From Zygnema circumcarinatum (taxonomy: Eukaryota; Streptophyta; Zygnematophyceae; Zygnematales; Zygnemataceae): a stretch of 64,000 nucleotides of DNA. The notes beneath the pieces were generated by a model. It was not told where the DNA came from. It did not search any database and worked only from the letters and a program-made list of their open reading frames with translations. The stretch covers positions 747,084-811,083 of the forward strand of contig CM074814.1 in NCBI GenBank assembly GCA_037447605.1, in the 5' to 3' direction. Every line of letters starts with the position of its first letter. Positions within the stretch are counted from its first letter, which is position 1. Positions 37,281 to 48,245 of this stretch are shown in pieces. Made by a program: the position numbers and the translations under genes.

Positions 37281-40200
37281 ATGCTGAAGGGTTTTGCGGA
37301 TCAGCATTGCCTTGATACATTGAGGCTCTGCGTCTGTGACCCGTGTCACGGCGCCATAAGATGAAGAGGCTGCGTAAGAGGAAGTTTCTTGAATCTTCGA
37401 GTATTGAGATGAACAGCACCTCAAGAAGAAGAAAACGGCGTCCGAATCAGGGGACGGATTAGAGACTTCGAGGAAGGGAAGAGGCGGTCGAGGGGCTGAA
37501 GAGATGGGCATCACCGAAGGAGCCCTTATCCCAGTCACGGCTTACCTTGAAGCGGTCGAGTGATTGAAGCTGCGGCGACTCCGTCTGGCGGCTGATGGCC
37601 AACACAAACTCAGCGGTATACCGCGCGCCCGCGTGATCAAGGCGGCAGCAGCACGCGCGGTCGGCTGTCACGGCGGCGGATGCCGTGAAGAGGGAGTGCG
37701 TTTGAACTGCGGTCCCACGCGGCCCCGAAGACAAAACCCGGATCTCGGTCGGATAACTCTTGCACGAGGTCCCTTCAAGCAATGGCCGGCCTTGATCCTG
37801 AAGGCGGCGATTCCTCGAGCTACCCTCACCTCCAGAGCATTCACAACACCCATCCAGAGCAGCCAGGGCGGCGACGGGGGCAAGAGGCGGGGCGATCCCG
37901 CGGGGACCCTCGGCTTTAGCACCAACTGCGAGAGAAGCACGAAATTCAGTCGAGTTTCGGCAAGATGGAAGAGATGATGACCAAGCGTCATGATGATTCA
38001 CGAAAGGTGAGGTGGGGATACCACGGGCGTCATCACAAGGGCTTCACCGTGGCGGGGAAGATCTGAAGCATGGGTGAGACGCAGCCCAGAGGGAGAAGGC
38101 GTATAAGCGGGGCGAAGGACCAATGGATCAAGTAGCCCTTGGAATTTGGAAGAGAGGCCGTCAAGCTGGAAGCGTCCGTGCTTGGCACAAAGGCGGGATG
38201 TAGATGCGCAACTGACGAAGAGACACATTCAAAGCAAGCTTTTGGAACAGCGCTGGATTTGGTCAGATCAACGTACTGAACCGACTTACCGGCTACATAG
38301 AATCTTCTGATGATGGCGGCGAATTCGCGAGGCGCTTTGTCGCATAGCCAGAATCTGATCGAGAACTTACGACTTTTCGGGTCTCCGGTGGTTCCGCAAG
38401 GCCGCCAGTGAGAAGGATCTCCACACAGATCGTGGTACGCGAGACAACCCACCGGCGAGGAGATGCGGGCATTTGTTAGGCGGCGGGAAGCGAACCGGAA
38501 AGGATCAGAGGCAGCGGCATATGCGACCACATTACATGGTAATACGGATCCACGACAAGATGCGACTCTACGGTGATTTCACGAAGACCGCGAATCGCGG
38601 TTGTTAGATCCACTACGCTACATCACTGGAGCAGTAGCTTCGCTAAACGTCCTTTGCTTTCGGGGCGTCCGGACGACCCAATGGTGCGACCTGCGGCCAT
38701 AGCGGCCTGGCAAGCCCTTCCCCTTTCCCCAGCCACCCTCATGATGCGCATCCCATTGAGCGGTGAATCCTCACATACCAAGTGTTTCTGGTCAGGAATG
38801 CTCAGGGCTCCTTATTCCGGTCGCACACCCGAGAGGCTGCGAGGGCGGTCGGCCCGTCCGGATGGCTGAGGCGGGGGATTCCGGGAGGGCGTGCAATGCT
38901 TGCTGGCGGCTGAATCATAATCAGCGCGTTGCGGACCATGGACTGCACCTTACGTGAATCCGCGGGACATGATGCGTGTGCGCGGAGACTCTCAAGTGAA
39001 GGCGAAAGGGAAAGAGAGGCGTGAAGGGAGCTCACTGCCGAGGAGATCACCTTCATGGATATGCTCCGGCTGCTCCGCACCAAAGAGCTCCGGCTTCCTT
39101 CGCCCAGCCTCCACCTCCCCTTCACGCTTACACCATCTACTGACGACCCAGCCTATCCATCACCCCATGGACTCCCCCCTCCTGTCAAGCGTGTTGGGTC
39201 TTGAGCCGCTCACTGGCCTTGCCCGATCACGCCTTGCCGGGGACTGCCGGCATTTCAAGCCCGGCCTTGTCAGATCCCAATCATACGGCGGATGCTCAAG
39301 CCCGGATCGTGAGATTACAGCGCCGCCAGCGGGCTCCACATCGACCCGAAGGCGATCTCATTCATCCCTGCCGTTCCTCCCTGCGACTGTCACCGGCGCC
39401 GGTCCCTCGGGCACGGCTCCACCGGTCGCCACCCCTGTCCGAAGAACTTCAGTCATCCCTCCCTCCACGGGTCATCCCTTCGGATCCCTGCCTGAGGAGG
39501 AAATTGACGATCTCAATGAAGAGGAGCCGACAGCGGCGCAGCCAGAGCCGACGGCACCGGCGACCGAAGAGATGCACGTCAATCCACCCCATCGCCCTCG
39601 GGCAGCTCGTTTCTACCCCCAAGCAGCCGATCGGCGACCACCCCCCCCGACAGACGGCCTATCCCTGATTGAACGCATGGTTCATCAACTCATGGGGGAC
39701 AAGGCTAAGATCGGCATTACCTTGTCACAGTTGATGCAGCTTGTACCAGGTGCTGCCGCCGTAGTTCGAAAGCTAGCCGACAGTGCAGAGGCCACCCTGC
39801 GGCCTCCCACGGTTCCTATGGCATCTCCTCCGGACGTCCCCTCGCCAGCCGATATCCACCACATGGCGGCGAGCCTCCTCAGGACCGATTCGCTCTCAGC
39901 CATCCTCCTCGCGGATTCGGATCCTCCCTCGATCCCCCACACTTAGCGATGCGAGAATCATTGTGTCTTATGGCTCCGCGGTCATCAGCAAAGCCATGAT
40001 GGAGCCACGGGGGCCTATGCGCCTGATTACGTCAAGCACGTGATGGCGGGGAATTCTGATTGGACAAAATTGCCCAGGCCCACCCCGATAATATGGCGGG
40101 AGTTGAAGGGCTTACATGAAGGATTGAAGCGGCGCCAAAGTGGTCATCGATCTTGGCGAGATAGGAGCCACGATGAATCACGGTCGCTGCTCGCGGCCGT

Positions 40201-41792
40201 GAACACTATTCTATCTGTGAGCTCGAATTGGCTCATGGCGATGGGAGCACAAATGCGACTTTATTTACATGTCAAGCGCACTGTCTGGCTGGCGGAGACG
40301 GTTGCTCCTTCCCGTCATCCTCAGGTCCTTTCGCCTCCGCGCTTCCCAAGCGCCCGCGCCCGCAGCCTTGAGGTCTCTCCCCAGGAGATCACCATGTACC
40401 ATTCGGTCGGCAGCCCCCATTCTTCCTATGGATCGGCCAATTCTGATACCGATGACGAGACTCCCCCTCCTGCTCCTCCGAGTCCAGCTCTCGGTACGCC
40501 GACGGAAGAACTGTTGCCGCCAGTGATACCTACACCCACCTTTCCCCCCCATGAGACCATCAGTGATGAGGAGTGGCTGGAAATAGAGGGGCAGATGCGA
40601 TTGGGGCCTGCAGTCCTCTCAGACCCGATCAAGCATTCTCAACTACGCCAAGTGCTGCGCCGAAATCACCTAGTTTTCGCACGACATTCACTCGACATCG
40701 GCAAGACTCACTTGATTGAGCACCACACATCGTCTGGGGATCGCCTCCGTGATGACCACGACTCCCTCACAAGCTTTTCATGTGCGTGAGCGATGTCGAG
40801 CTTGACGGTCGGCGAAGCGTGTCGCGGGATTGATGGAGAACACGGAGAAGGGCGTGGAGCCGGCGTTCGCCCCAAGCCCAGGATGGCACACTCCGGCTAC
40901 AGTAGGGACTACCGGCCAGATACAATAACGAAGTGGAATCCCTACGCGTGCCAGGATGTGGACACGATTCTCCACGGCGTCTCACGATGACGGTGGTTCG
41001 GCATGACATGCGAAATCATACGGCGAGATCCCCCTGCGGCGAGCCAATCCCGGCCTGAGAGCCGGGGCTTACGCCCAGCAGCGCTTTGTGCGGTGGGCGG
41101 TCTTCCATTGACTCAAAATTCGGTCGGACTCACCCGGTAGCGGCCCAACCAGGTGTTCGGCCCCTGTCGTGCCTTCTGCGAGCCTTACGTGGATGATGCT
41201 TCGATCCACAGCAAGGACTGGTCCTCCCACCTGCAACACATTGACCAAGTCCTGCAACAGCTCATCAGTGCGCGTCTGAAGATTGCACCCAAGAAGTGCA
41301 AATGGGGCCATCAGGAGATCACTCATCTCGGGCACCGCCTCGGCATCAATGGCCTTAAACCATCACTCGATAAGATTGAAGCGATTGCCCTTATGCCGAT
41401 TCCACAGACCCTCACTCAGCTCAAGTCTTTCTTGGGGCTCACCTCATTTTATCGCCGGTTCATCAAGGGCTATGCCCTTATCGCACGTCCCCTACATGCC
41501 TTGGAGAAACACGGAGTCCAATACGAATGGAGCCGAGCGCAGGATTTGGCCTTCCACGCGCTCAAGAGTGCCCTCCTTCAGGCTCCTTGCCTGCATCAAT
41601 TTGACCCCACCCTTCCCACCATTATTGACGCCGACTGGAGTCAGACAGGCTTTGGGGCAGTGGCCAGCCAAGCATTCTCAGATGGGGAACACCCGGTCAG
41701 TTTTGCAAGCAGGGTCTGTTCAGAAACCGAGACCAAGTATAGCCCTACTGAGGGAGAGGCCGCGGCTATCCTCTGGGCACTCGAGAAGTTCA
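37281..41792 (+). pseudogene. Degenerate gag-pol of element B
   Basis: The gag-like part (about 38570-39946) is frameshifted relative to element A but shares the Pro/Ser-rich region (PPAPPSPALGTP at about 40460). Polymerase motifs are readable from 41153: the catalytic YVDD, then THLGHRLGINGLKPSLDKIE, LKSFLGLTSFYRRFIKGYA, and RNase H with IIDADWSQTGFGAVAS and TEGEAAAILWALEKF. The sequence between about 40790 and 41150, where the early fingers and palm motifs belong, has stops in all frames. The product cannot be functional. Confidence 0.85.
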
Positions 41793-41802
41793 NNNNNNNN
41801 NN
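41793..41802. other. Assembly gap (10 N)
   Basis: Ten undetermined bases fall inside the RNase H reading frame of element B, immediately before a 3' LTR fragment. This mirrors the gap in element A, so real sequence has probably been collapsed or skipped. Confidence 0.99.
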
Positions 41803-41979
41803 CCCTACGTCTTCCGCTGCGCGTACCTCTGAATCCCCCGGATCCTGGCTCTATGCTGCAGGCAGACCCACAGCACCACCCCAACCCTACGTCAGTTTCA
41901 GCACGGACACGCGAGTGGCCGTACAGCACCTGCAGCTAGCTCAGCAGTCTTTGTTTAACCCCACTTATCTTGTGCTACA
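41803..41979 (+). repeat. 3' LTR fragment of element B
   Basis: It starts at CCCTACGTCTTCCGCTGCGC and ends TTATCTTGTGCTACA. The reverse complement at 28632-28810 is nearly identical, closer than either is to the full-length LTRs in the window. Confidence 0.85.
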
Positions 41980-42309
41980 CCCTACTGTATGTCTACGAAC
42001 CCTAGTGAGCATGTGTACGGTCAAGTTGATATGTACGGTCAAGCCGATATCTGACGGTATTTGTTGATAATGTGTACGGTCTTAATATATTTCTAACCGA
42101 TAATGCGATACGTGGGTGGATAATATCGACATTTTGAATATATAGTAACAATTAGGGCTTTTGAAATGTCATTATATCCGTAATGGCGTCACTACTGGCG
42201 CAGGATCTGCAGTGGTGCAATTCCGTTCCCGGAAAAAACGTCAGTATATCCACGTTGTTTATTATAAAGAATGTCACTATAACGTGAGTAGCCTGTATTG
42301 CTTACAGTA

Positions 42310-42700
42310 CTGTACTGTACAGGAAGCCCCTTCCGTACGGTCACCCCTCCCTCCATCCGTACGTTTCCAGGGTCTGTACGGCTGTACGAATGTACGCTCT
42401 GTACTCTCCGTTCTATTCAAATGCTTCCCTGACCACGTGGCGCCCTCTCCACTTTTCCCGGCGCCACGTGTCCGGCGCAGGCACCCCGCTTGCTTCGATC
42501 TGCCCCGAAAGGGCGGCCTCGGGCCGTCCGCATGACCACGTGGCGACTCGCGGCGCCGCTTGGCGACGCTTCCAAGACGGTGGTCCCAGGAACATGGCGA
42601 GTTGGCAGGCGCCACGTGTCCCCTGGACGCTACGTGTCGAGCGGGGGACGCTCCTGGAGGGGCTCGTCACGTGCGAAGTGCCAAGTGGAGGCACGCGGTT
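42310..42700 (+). promoter_or_regulatory. G-box/ABRE-rich upstream region of the oleosin gene
   Basis: ACGTG cores occur at 42434 (CCACGTGG), 42465 (CCACGTGTCC), 42537 (CCACGTGG), 42613 (CCACGTGTCC), 42631 (TACGTGTC) and 42668 (TCACGTGC). Six such elements within 240 bases, 220-460 bases before the start codon, fit the ABA- and desiccation-responsive control known for oleosins. Most of the block is repeated at 33234-33690, where no gene follows. Confidence 0.75.
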
Positions 42701-42745
42701 GGTCTGGGGAAGGCCTCAGGGAAGATACATGGGGGCGTGGGGGGT

Positions 42746-42753
42746 TATAAAAG
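42746..42753 (+). promoter_or_regulatory. TATA box of the oleosin gene
   Basis: TATAAAAG lies 137 bases before the oleosin ATG and just downstream of the ACGTG cluster. Transcription would be expected to start about 30 bases later, giving a 5' leader of roughly 110 bases that includes a GA-rich stretch. Confidence 0.75.
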
Positions 42754-42889
42754 AGGGGGGGAGAAGAGATCTAAGTGGAAGTGCAGTTTTCGAGCAGCTT
42801 AGAGAAAAAGAGAGAGAGGCTGTCGGGAATTTCTTTGCAGTAAATCTTTTTTGCTTTTTAAGTGTTTTAAGTTCAAAGCAGCAGCGGCA

Positions 42890-44162
42890 ATGGCTGACCG
42901 TGGACGCACCGACTATGGCACCGAGACTGTGACTTGGCGGTGGAGGTGAGTTTGGCATGTTTTGTTGAGCTTGCTTATGAGCTTGGAACGTTCTGGAGGT
43001 CTCGTTCTGCTTTGGGAAGGTCTTCTTGTTTTTTTTGAACGGGTCTTTGTTTCTGTATTGAATCTGCTTTCGGGGACCTGTTTGCGGGGATCTGCGTTTT
43101 CTTGAGGATGCTAAAATAATGATTGTTTGTATATACTGATTGTCTTTTGGTCTGCTCTGCCACTTTTTGGCTTTCTTGAACGAAATATTTACAACCAAGA
43201 TTATTCGATGACTCCGGTGTGTATCTTCTTTGGAATCCCCTTCGTCATATCGATATTATTCAGCACATCGCTAACCGATGTTTCTTTAATCGGATTTCTT
43301 TATTTGTTTGCTGATTCTTTCGTACTTCCAAATTGAACTTCTTCGACTGAATGTTGGAACTTACTGAAGCTAGAGAGTCGATCAAGCCTGTCTAGAGCTG
43401 GCCTTTTGCAGCTCATATTTAGGATGCCAATCGCGGACGGAGAATCCTCTTTTCCCCCTAAAAATCCTTGGAGACTTCAATTCTTTGTTCGACGTTCAAG
43501 AAGCTGACTCGCCTTTTTCTGGGATGTCATCCTAATGGCTGTGCTGTGGTGTTGCTTTCATTGGCGTGATCAGGGACATTGCATTGTCTGTCGTGCTGCT
43601 CGGAACACTCGGTACCGTGGCTACCGTTACTGTGGTGGGCGGTGGTGGTCTGCTCCTTCTGTTCAGTCCTCTTCTGCTGCTCTTCAGCCCCATCCTGGTG
43701 CCTCTGGGAATATTCCTCGCCGTCAGCACAGGTGATTTTTTTGGCAACCTCCTTTTGCTTTCTTTCGTTTGTTTTGAAGATCGCTTAGTTTTATCTCACA
43801 ACTGGTTGGTGGTTTTTTGCACAGGTGGTATTGTGGCGTTTTTGGGATTCATTGGAACTCTGGTCTGGGTGTACCGCTACTGGAAGGGAGAGCGCCCCAT
43901 TGGTGGCGAATATGTTGACGCTGCAACAGGAAAAGTGAAGCAGACCACATCGTACTTCGCTGACAAGGCTAGCGACCTCACCGGTTACGGGCAGCATAAG
44001 GTGCGCTAAGATTAATCTGAGGTTGGCATGCAGTGACAAATTCCTATTTTTTTTTTAATGTTTGCGAAGTTGCTTTCTGCTGCCCCTAACAGAGTATCCT
44101 TTTCATGGCAGGCTGGAGAGACCTATGGTCGCCTGTCTGACAAAGTGAGCGGTGCTGCATAA
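42890..44162 (+). CDS. Oleosin
   Basis: Four exons (42890-42945, 43574-43731, 43825-44000, 44112-44162) join in frame to 146 residues. A short polar N-terminus (MADRGRTDYGTETVTW) precedes a long uncharged core of about 70 residues (VVLLGTLGTVATVTVV onward). The core contains the proline knot PLLLLFSPILVP, an exact P-x5-SP-x3-P. The C-terminal amphipathic tail includes YWKGERPIGGEYVDA and ends KVSGAA. Oleosins coat lipid droplets as a hairpin embedded in the triacylglycerol core and keep droplets small in seeds, spores and pollen. ABRE-rich upstream DNA and a TATA box support stress- or maturation-linked expression. Confidence 0.96.
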
Positions 44163-45105
44163 AGGACCAGCAACTTCAGCAGTGGGAGCACGGAGTACAT
44201 AGGGATTCACAGATCTGGAAATGTGGGGAGGGGGGGGGAAAGGGGCTGAACTTCTTCTGTACATAGAGACAGACAGAAGTATTGTGCAGTAGCGAGTGGG
44301 TGAACCGGTGCTTCCGCACTTTGGAAGTGTCCACATGTTCTCTTGAAAAGACATGAATGGCAAAATCTGTATTATGGCTGTAATTCTATGCAACACTGGA
44401 AATGTGAACGGTGAAAGATGATGATCGTGAGTGATGATGCCTTCAGTTTGAATTGTTTTCTCTATTACCATTTGCATAGAAGGATGATAAGAAAGGTGAG
44501 AACAGAAATGGCAATACGAAAAATGCTTGTCAAGCTGCCTCGCCCACTTCCAAAGCAATGACTTCGCTTCTCCATGCATTTGCTCGAAGCTTTAAAAACA
44601 AATACTACGCCCTAATATATCCGAAATTGGAATTGCAAAAACAATGGCGAAGGTTGTAATGGTAAGTTACAAATGTTAGTACCGTAATTGCCTCGCCTGC
44701 ATTAAAATTTCAACAAATCTCCAAATTTTCTAAAGGTTTGTCCGGAGTTGAAGTATGGTTGGGTCGACTCCTAACAGAAAAGGTGTAGTCCAAATTTTCT
44801 GCAAAGGTTTGTCCGGAGTTGGAATCTGGCTGGGTCGAAGCCTAACAGAAAAAGGTGCAGACTGCAATGATTATTGCCAGGAAAATTTCCATGATTAAAA
44901 GGCGGTAATAGAAGATAGTCAGCACTCGACATAAAACCCGTAACAGCCTTGATCGTTTCTATTTTTCGCAATGAAACCGTAATAGAACTGGAAAGATAGC
45001 TCTGAGTTTTTCGGTGAACTTTCTCATTTACTATATCACGATACCCGCATGCCCGTAACATTTTGATCTTTCAAGGAACAACAGAATTGAAGGCACATGT
45101 ATCAG
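44163..45105. other. Convergent intergenic region with a tandem duplication
   Basis: This holds the 3' flanks of the oleosin and the acetyltransferase-like gene, which converge. At about 44720-44859 a segment of about 70 bases is present twice in tandem, each with CCAAATTTTCT, AAGGTTTGTCCGGAGTTG and CCTAACAGAAAA. No gene is seen. Confidence 0.6.
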
Positions 45106-47574
45106 CTAAAAGTATAAGGCCATCTGCATCTCCTTGCGCTTAAAGCCACAGCTTTCATAGAATCCCACATTTGCTTCTCCACAATCCAAAATCACCTGCA
45201 CGAAGAGTCCACAGCTTCAAGCTTCAAATCTCTAACTGGCGGCAAGGAAATCAAGACACTTATTCCACGTTGGTCGATCTTAAGCAATAACGAGCTTTTA
45301 ATAGGTTAAAATCTTATTTCACATAGACCTTCCGACGGAATTATCTTATCCCATGTGGATATTTCATCAGTTGAACTGCAGAGGGTTCAATAGTGTGTCA
45401 ATAAAGGTCATACATTTTTGACAGTCCCTTGCTTGACTATAGACTCTACGATCACCATTTCCTTCTCTGCCTCAGACTACTTCCCTGCACTGAACTGTCG
45501 GGAAACTTTGTATGCACAGGATCGCAAGACTTTGAGATTCGAAAGAAAACAATCGTTCATCAGATATAGTATAGCGGCAGGGACGATTATTTTGGTTCAT
45601 AACACTCGAGAATCTCTACAAAAGTTTCTGAATAACTCTAATGCCGTAAGTCAAATCAAGGTCCAAATCAACGGGGGAGAGTGAGAGGGGTTTGAAATTA
45701 CTGTCGGGAAGGGGTACTCAAGCTTACCTTGTAACAACCAGCCTCCTTCGCCACCTGGGAGAGCTGGGAGATGATCCTACATGTGAACAGGGAACTAATA
45801 TGAAAAGGGAACTGAAACCAGCAAGCAAAGTGGGCAGGATTCTGAAACAAGTGAATTTTTGGATGATGCCAAAAGTGAACTATGGGACTTGCTTATGTTC
45901 CACTGGAAGCATTTCCATGAAAGGACCATGCCTTTAGCTGAAGGGAGGATTAGAGGGAAAAAGGAATACCAGCCTTACAATCACATTCTCTGAAAAAAGT
46001 GAAGCGGCAAAAACAATCTGAAAGCTTATAATCAAATTCAGCTTAAGAAATGAAAGCACTCTAGCCATGCACCAACCTGTGTCCAAGATGCTGTCCTCTT
46101 TTGCTGGAATCCACCACAACATCCTCAATATGGCCGACCTGCGATCCATGAAAGAGACTCATTCAGCCATCACTTGCGTTTCTGTGCTTTCAAATGTGTA
46201 AGGGTTCCTTGAAGCCAAAGCTCTCTACAAAGTCTTCCGTTTTTTTCACAACAGTTACCACTGATCTTCCCACATTGAAACATAAGCTTGAGAGCCACGT
46301 TTAGAGGGCTGCAGGAAGACGAGGAAGCAATTGCAGCCACCAAATATTTCACTTTCTGATTATCGCCTCTTGCCCTGATGGTGCATGGAGAGTGATAACT
46401 GCTCTCTTACCAAACCACAATTGCGAATAATTTTCCGTTCCATCAAGAGGGTTCCTGTTGCAACGACCCTGTTGGCCTCCAAGTCTGCAGGATAGTTTCT
46501 AGAATTAGCCGCTTATATGCTCACTCATGCCGTAATGGCGAAAACAAAATCTGAAACAGTCTACAGCTGAGAATAAAGCAACTTTACGAAACTAGAAGTA
46601 TATGAACATCCGCAAGTATGCCTATTGCTTCCGGAAGCAATGAATCAATATGCCGGATAAGAATCCTACCAATACCGTCTTCTCACCTTCAAGAACTGCG
46701 ACATGATAATCAGGTGCTCGTGCTGCGATCTCTGCCACCCTCTCTGCCAAACAAAAATAGCCCCGAGGGACGATTCAGACTCCAGATGGACTCTATATCA
46801 AACTTAAGCCTTGCATTGCCAATTGCTCATCCTTTGCATCTTGTGTACTTTCCCGAATATCCAATATCCTGGATTGGGAAGAAAGACAAAGGCATAGCTT
46901 AAAAACGCACGACTTAAAACTTGGCAGCCCTTCCCTCCTAGCCAAGAGCAATGCAAAGAGCTCACATCCCATTGTGAAGCGCACGGAGTTTGAGCTTCTG
47001 CCAAGAAGAACAAAATCAGAGACTTCAGTTTCGCCTTGGCACAAAAGTGAGAGTATGCCTTGAAAAGCTGCTTCCGAAACAGATCCGACAACCGTCAGCT
47101 GAGCCAACAGATCCAAATAGCCTGTCAGACCAACACAAGCGCCACATTTGAATTCATCAGCAGGTTTTTTGTTTGTTATTGATTCATTCAACGAATATGG
47201 ACAAAAGCAGAAGCATGAAGCAGTCTCACACCAATATTTGCTCCACCATTCTTACCTTTTCCGTAGTCTCCAGGTTCCAAGGTTCTCAGCAGCAGTCCCT
47301 CTGACATCGCGTCCAAGCTGGTTACCTTGCAAGAGCTTGACGCTTCCGGAAGCTTCGTCCAAGGAGAACTCTGTGCAGACACTTCCTGCGAAACCCTAAA
47401 AGCTACCAATCGGTCCTTTCTAATCCCACTAAACCTTAATCCTTCAGCAAGGCGCTGCTGCTTCCGGCTGCTAATCTTCAACTCTCCCATAGTTCTGAAA
47501 AATCCATTCTGTAAAGACTCTCCAAGGGCATTATGGGTTGTGAAACTCTTGTATCGAGCTGCTGCAGGAAGCAT
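45106..47574 (-). CDS. Glucosamine-6-phosphate N-acetyltransferase-like GNAT protein
   Basis: Seven exons (47574-47256, 47121-47059, 46743-46687, 46484-46411, 46138-46077, 45776-45728, 45195-45106) splice in frame to 237 residues. The C-terminal 130 match GNA1: GYLDLLAQLTVVGSVS, ANRVVATGTLLMERKIIRN, GHIEDVVVDSSKRGQHLG with the acetyl-CoA loop, and ILDCGEANVGFYESCGF. It ends MQMALYF. GNA1 makes N-acetylglucosamine-6-phosphate on the route to UDP-GlcNAc. About 100 N-terminal residues precede the domain and are Ser/Arg/Lys-rich with few acids at the start, suggesting a transit peptide. Arabidopsis GNA1 lacks this extension. The intron after 47059 begins GC instead of GT, and the reading phase supports it. 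Confidence 0.88.
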
Positions 47575-48245
47575 TAATTCGCAAGCTGAGCTACTGTGCA
47601 GGACTGGCACAGCTGACACTTCGCAAGGTGTTGTAGCTGTTTATTTGAATCTATGTATTTTTCAGAAAAATTGTGAGCAGTGAAAAATGTTCTGTTCGGT
47701 GAAGGTGCGTTTCGGAACCCTAATCTGCACGCGAAACGCGTTTCGGGTTGCCTCTTGCAGGTATGCGGCAGTGGCTGTGAAGGGACCTCTTTTGCAACAA
47801 TCATCAAGGACTCGTCTACAGCTTCATCACATCTGCTTCCGCAGAAGAGGCCAAGAGACACGAGCTTCCTTTGAAGGACAAAGTTGGAAAAACGCAGAGT
47901 AGGGCAACAGAAGAGCAGTTTTCGAGAAGTTTAGAACAAACAGATTCCGCCAATGGTAAGCGTTGAAGAGCTCGAAGGATGATTGAGTACTCTCATAATT
48001 TCTGATGTTAGTTGTTTTTTGTTTGTCTGAAAACTAGGATGGCGCAGAATGCCACAGTTCGCAACGATGATGCTCCACAGTCTGTTCGAAGTGTCTTGAA
48101 AATGTTCATGTCATACTTTGGAGGAATGATTTGGAATTCCCGCTATACTGCATAACCATTAGAGAGTAATAACTGCGCACGTTTTCCAAATAAGTTCGTA
48201 CTTTACTATGTGACCTAGCGTTTTTTGAAGCAATTCCTGTCACTC
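47575..48245. other. Divergent intergenic region
   Basis: This lies between the starts of the minus-strand acetyltransferase-like gene and the plus-strand CCCH gene, so both promoters should be here. The stretch at about 47860-47960 could be a non-coding first exon of the CCCH gene, since AATGGTAAGCG at about 47952 resembles a donor site. No motif is assigned. Confidence 0.4.

Larger units (their letters stand above)
36294..41979 (+). mobile_element. LTR retrotransposon B (Ty3/gypsy-like), gapped
   Basis: This plus-strand element has a 5' LTR (about 36294-37280), a decayed gag-pol interior and a partial 3' LTR (41803-41979) ending GCTACA. Reverse transcriptase followed by RNase H without a preceding integrase is the Ty3/gypsy order. 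The 10-N gap at 41793-41802 interrupts RNase H, so integrase and most of the 3' LTR are missing. Frameshifts show it is inactive. No matching flanking duplication was found, and the left terminus is mutated. Confidence 0.88.

Noticed and set aside
41153-41792. Functional reverse transcriptase
   Set aside because: YVDD and RNase H motifs are present, but the upstream palm region is broken by stops and frameshifts and the frame ends in an N gap.
28632-41979. One giant foldback transposon bounded by inverted ends
   Set aside because: The inverted ends are LTR termini of two separate elements, each with its own gag-type interior. Element A has its own CCCT target duplication.
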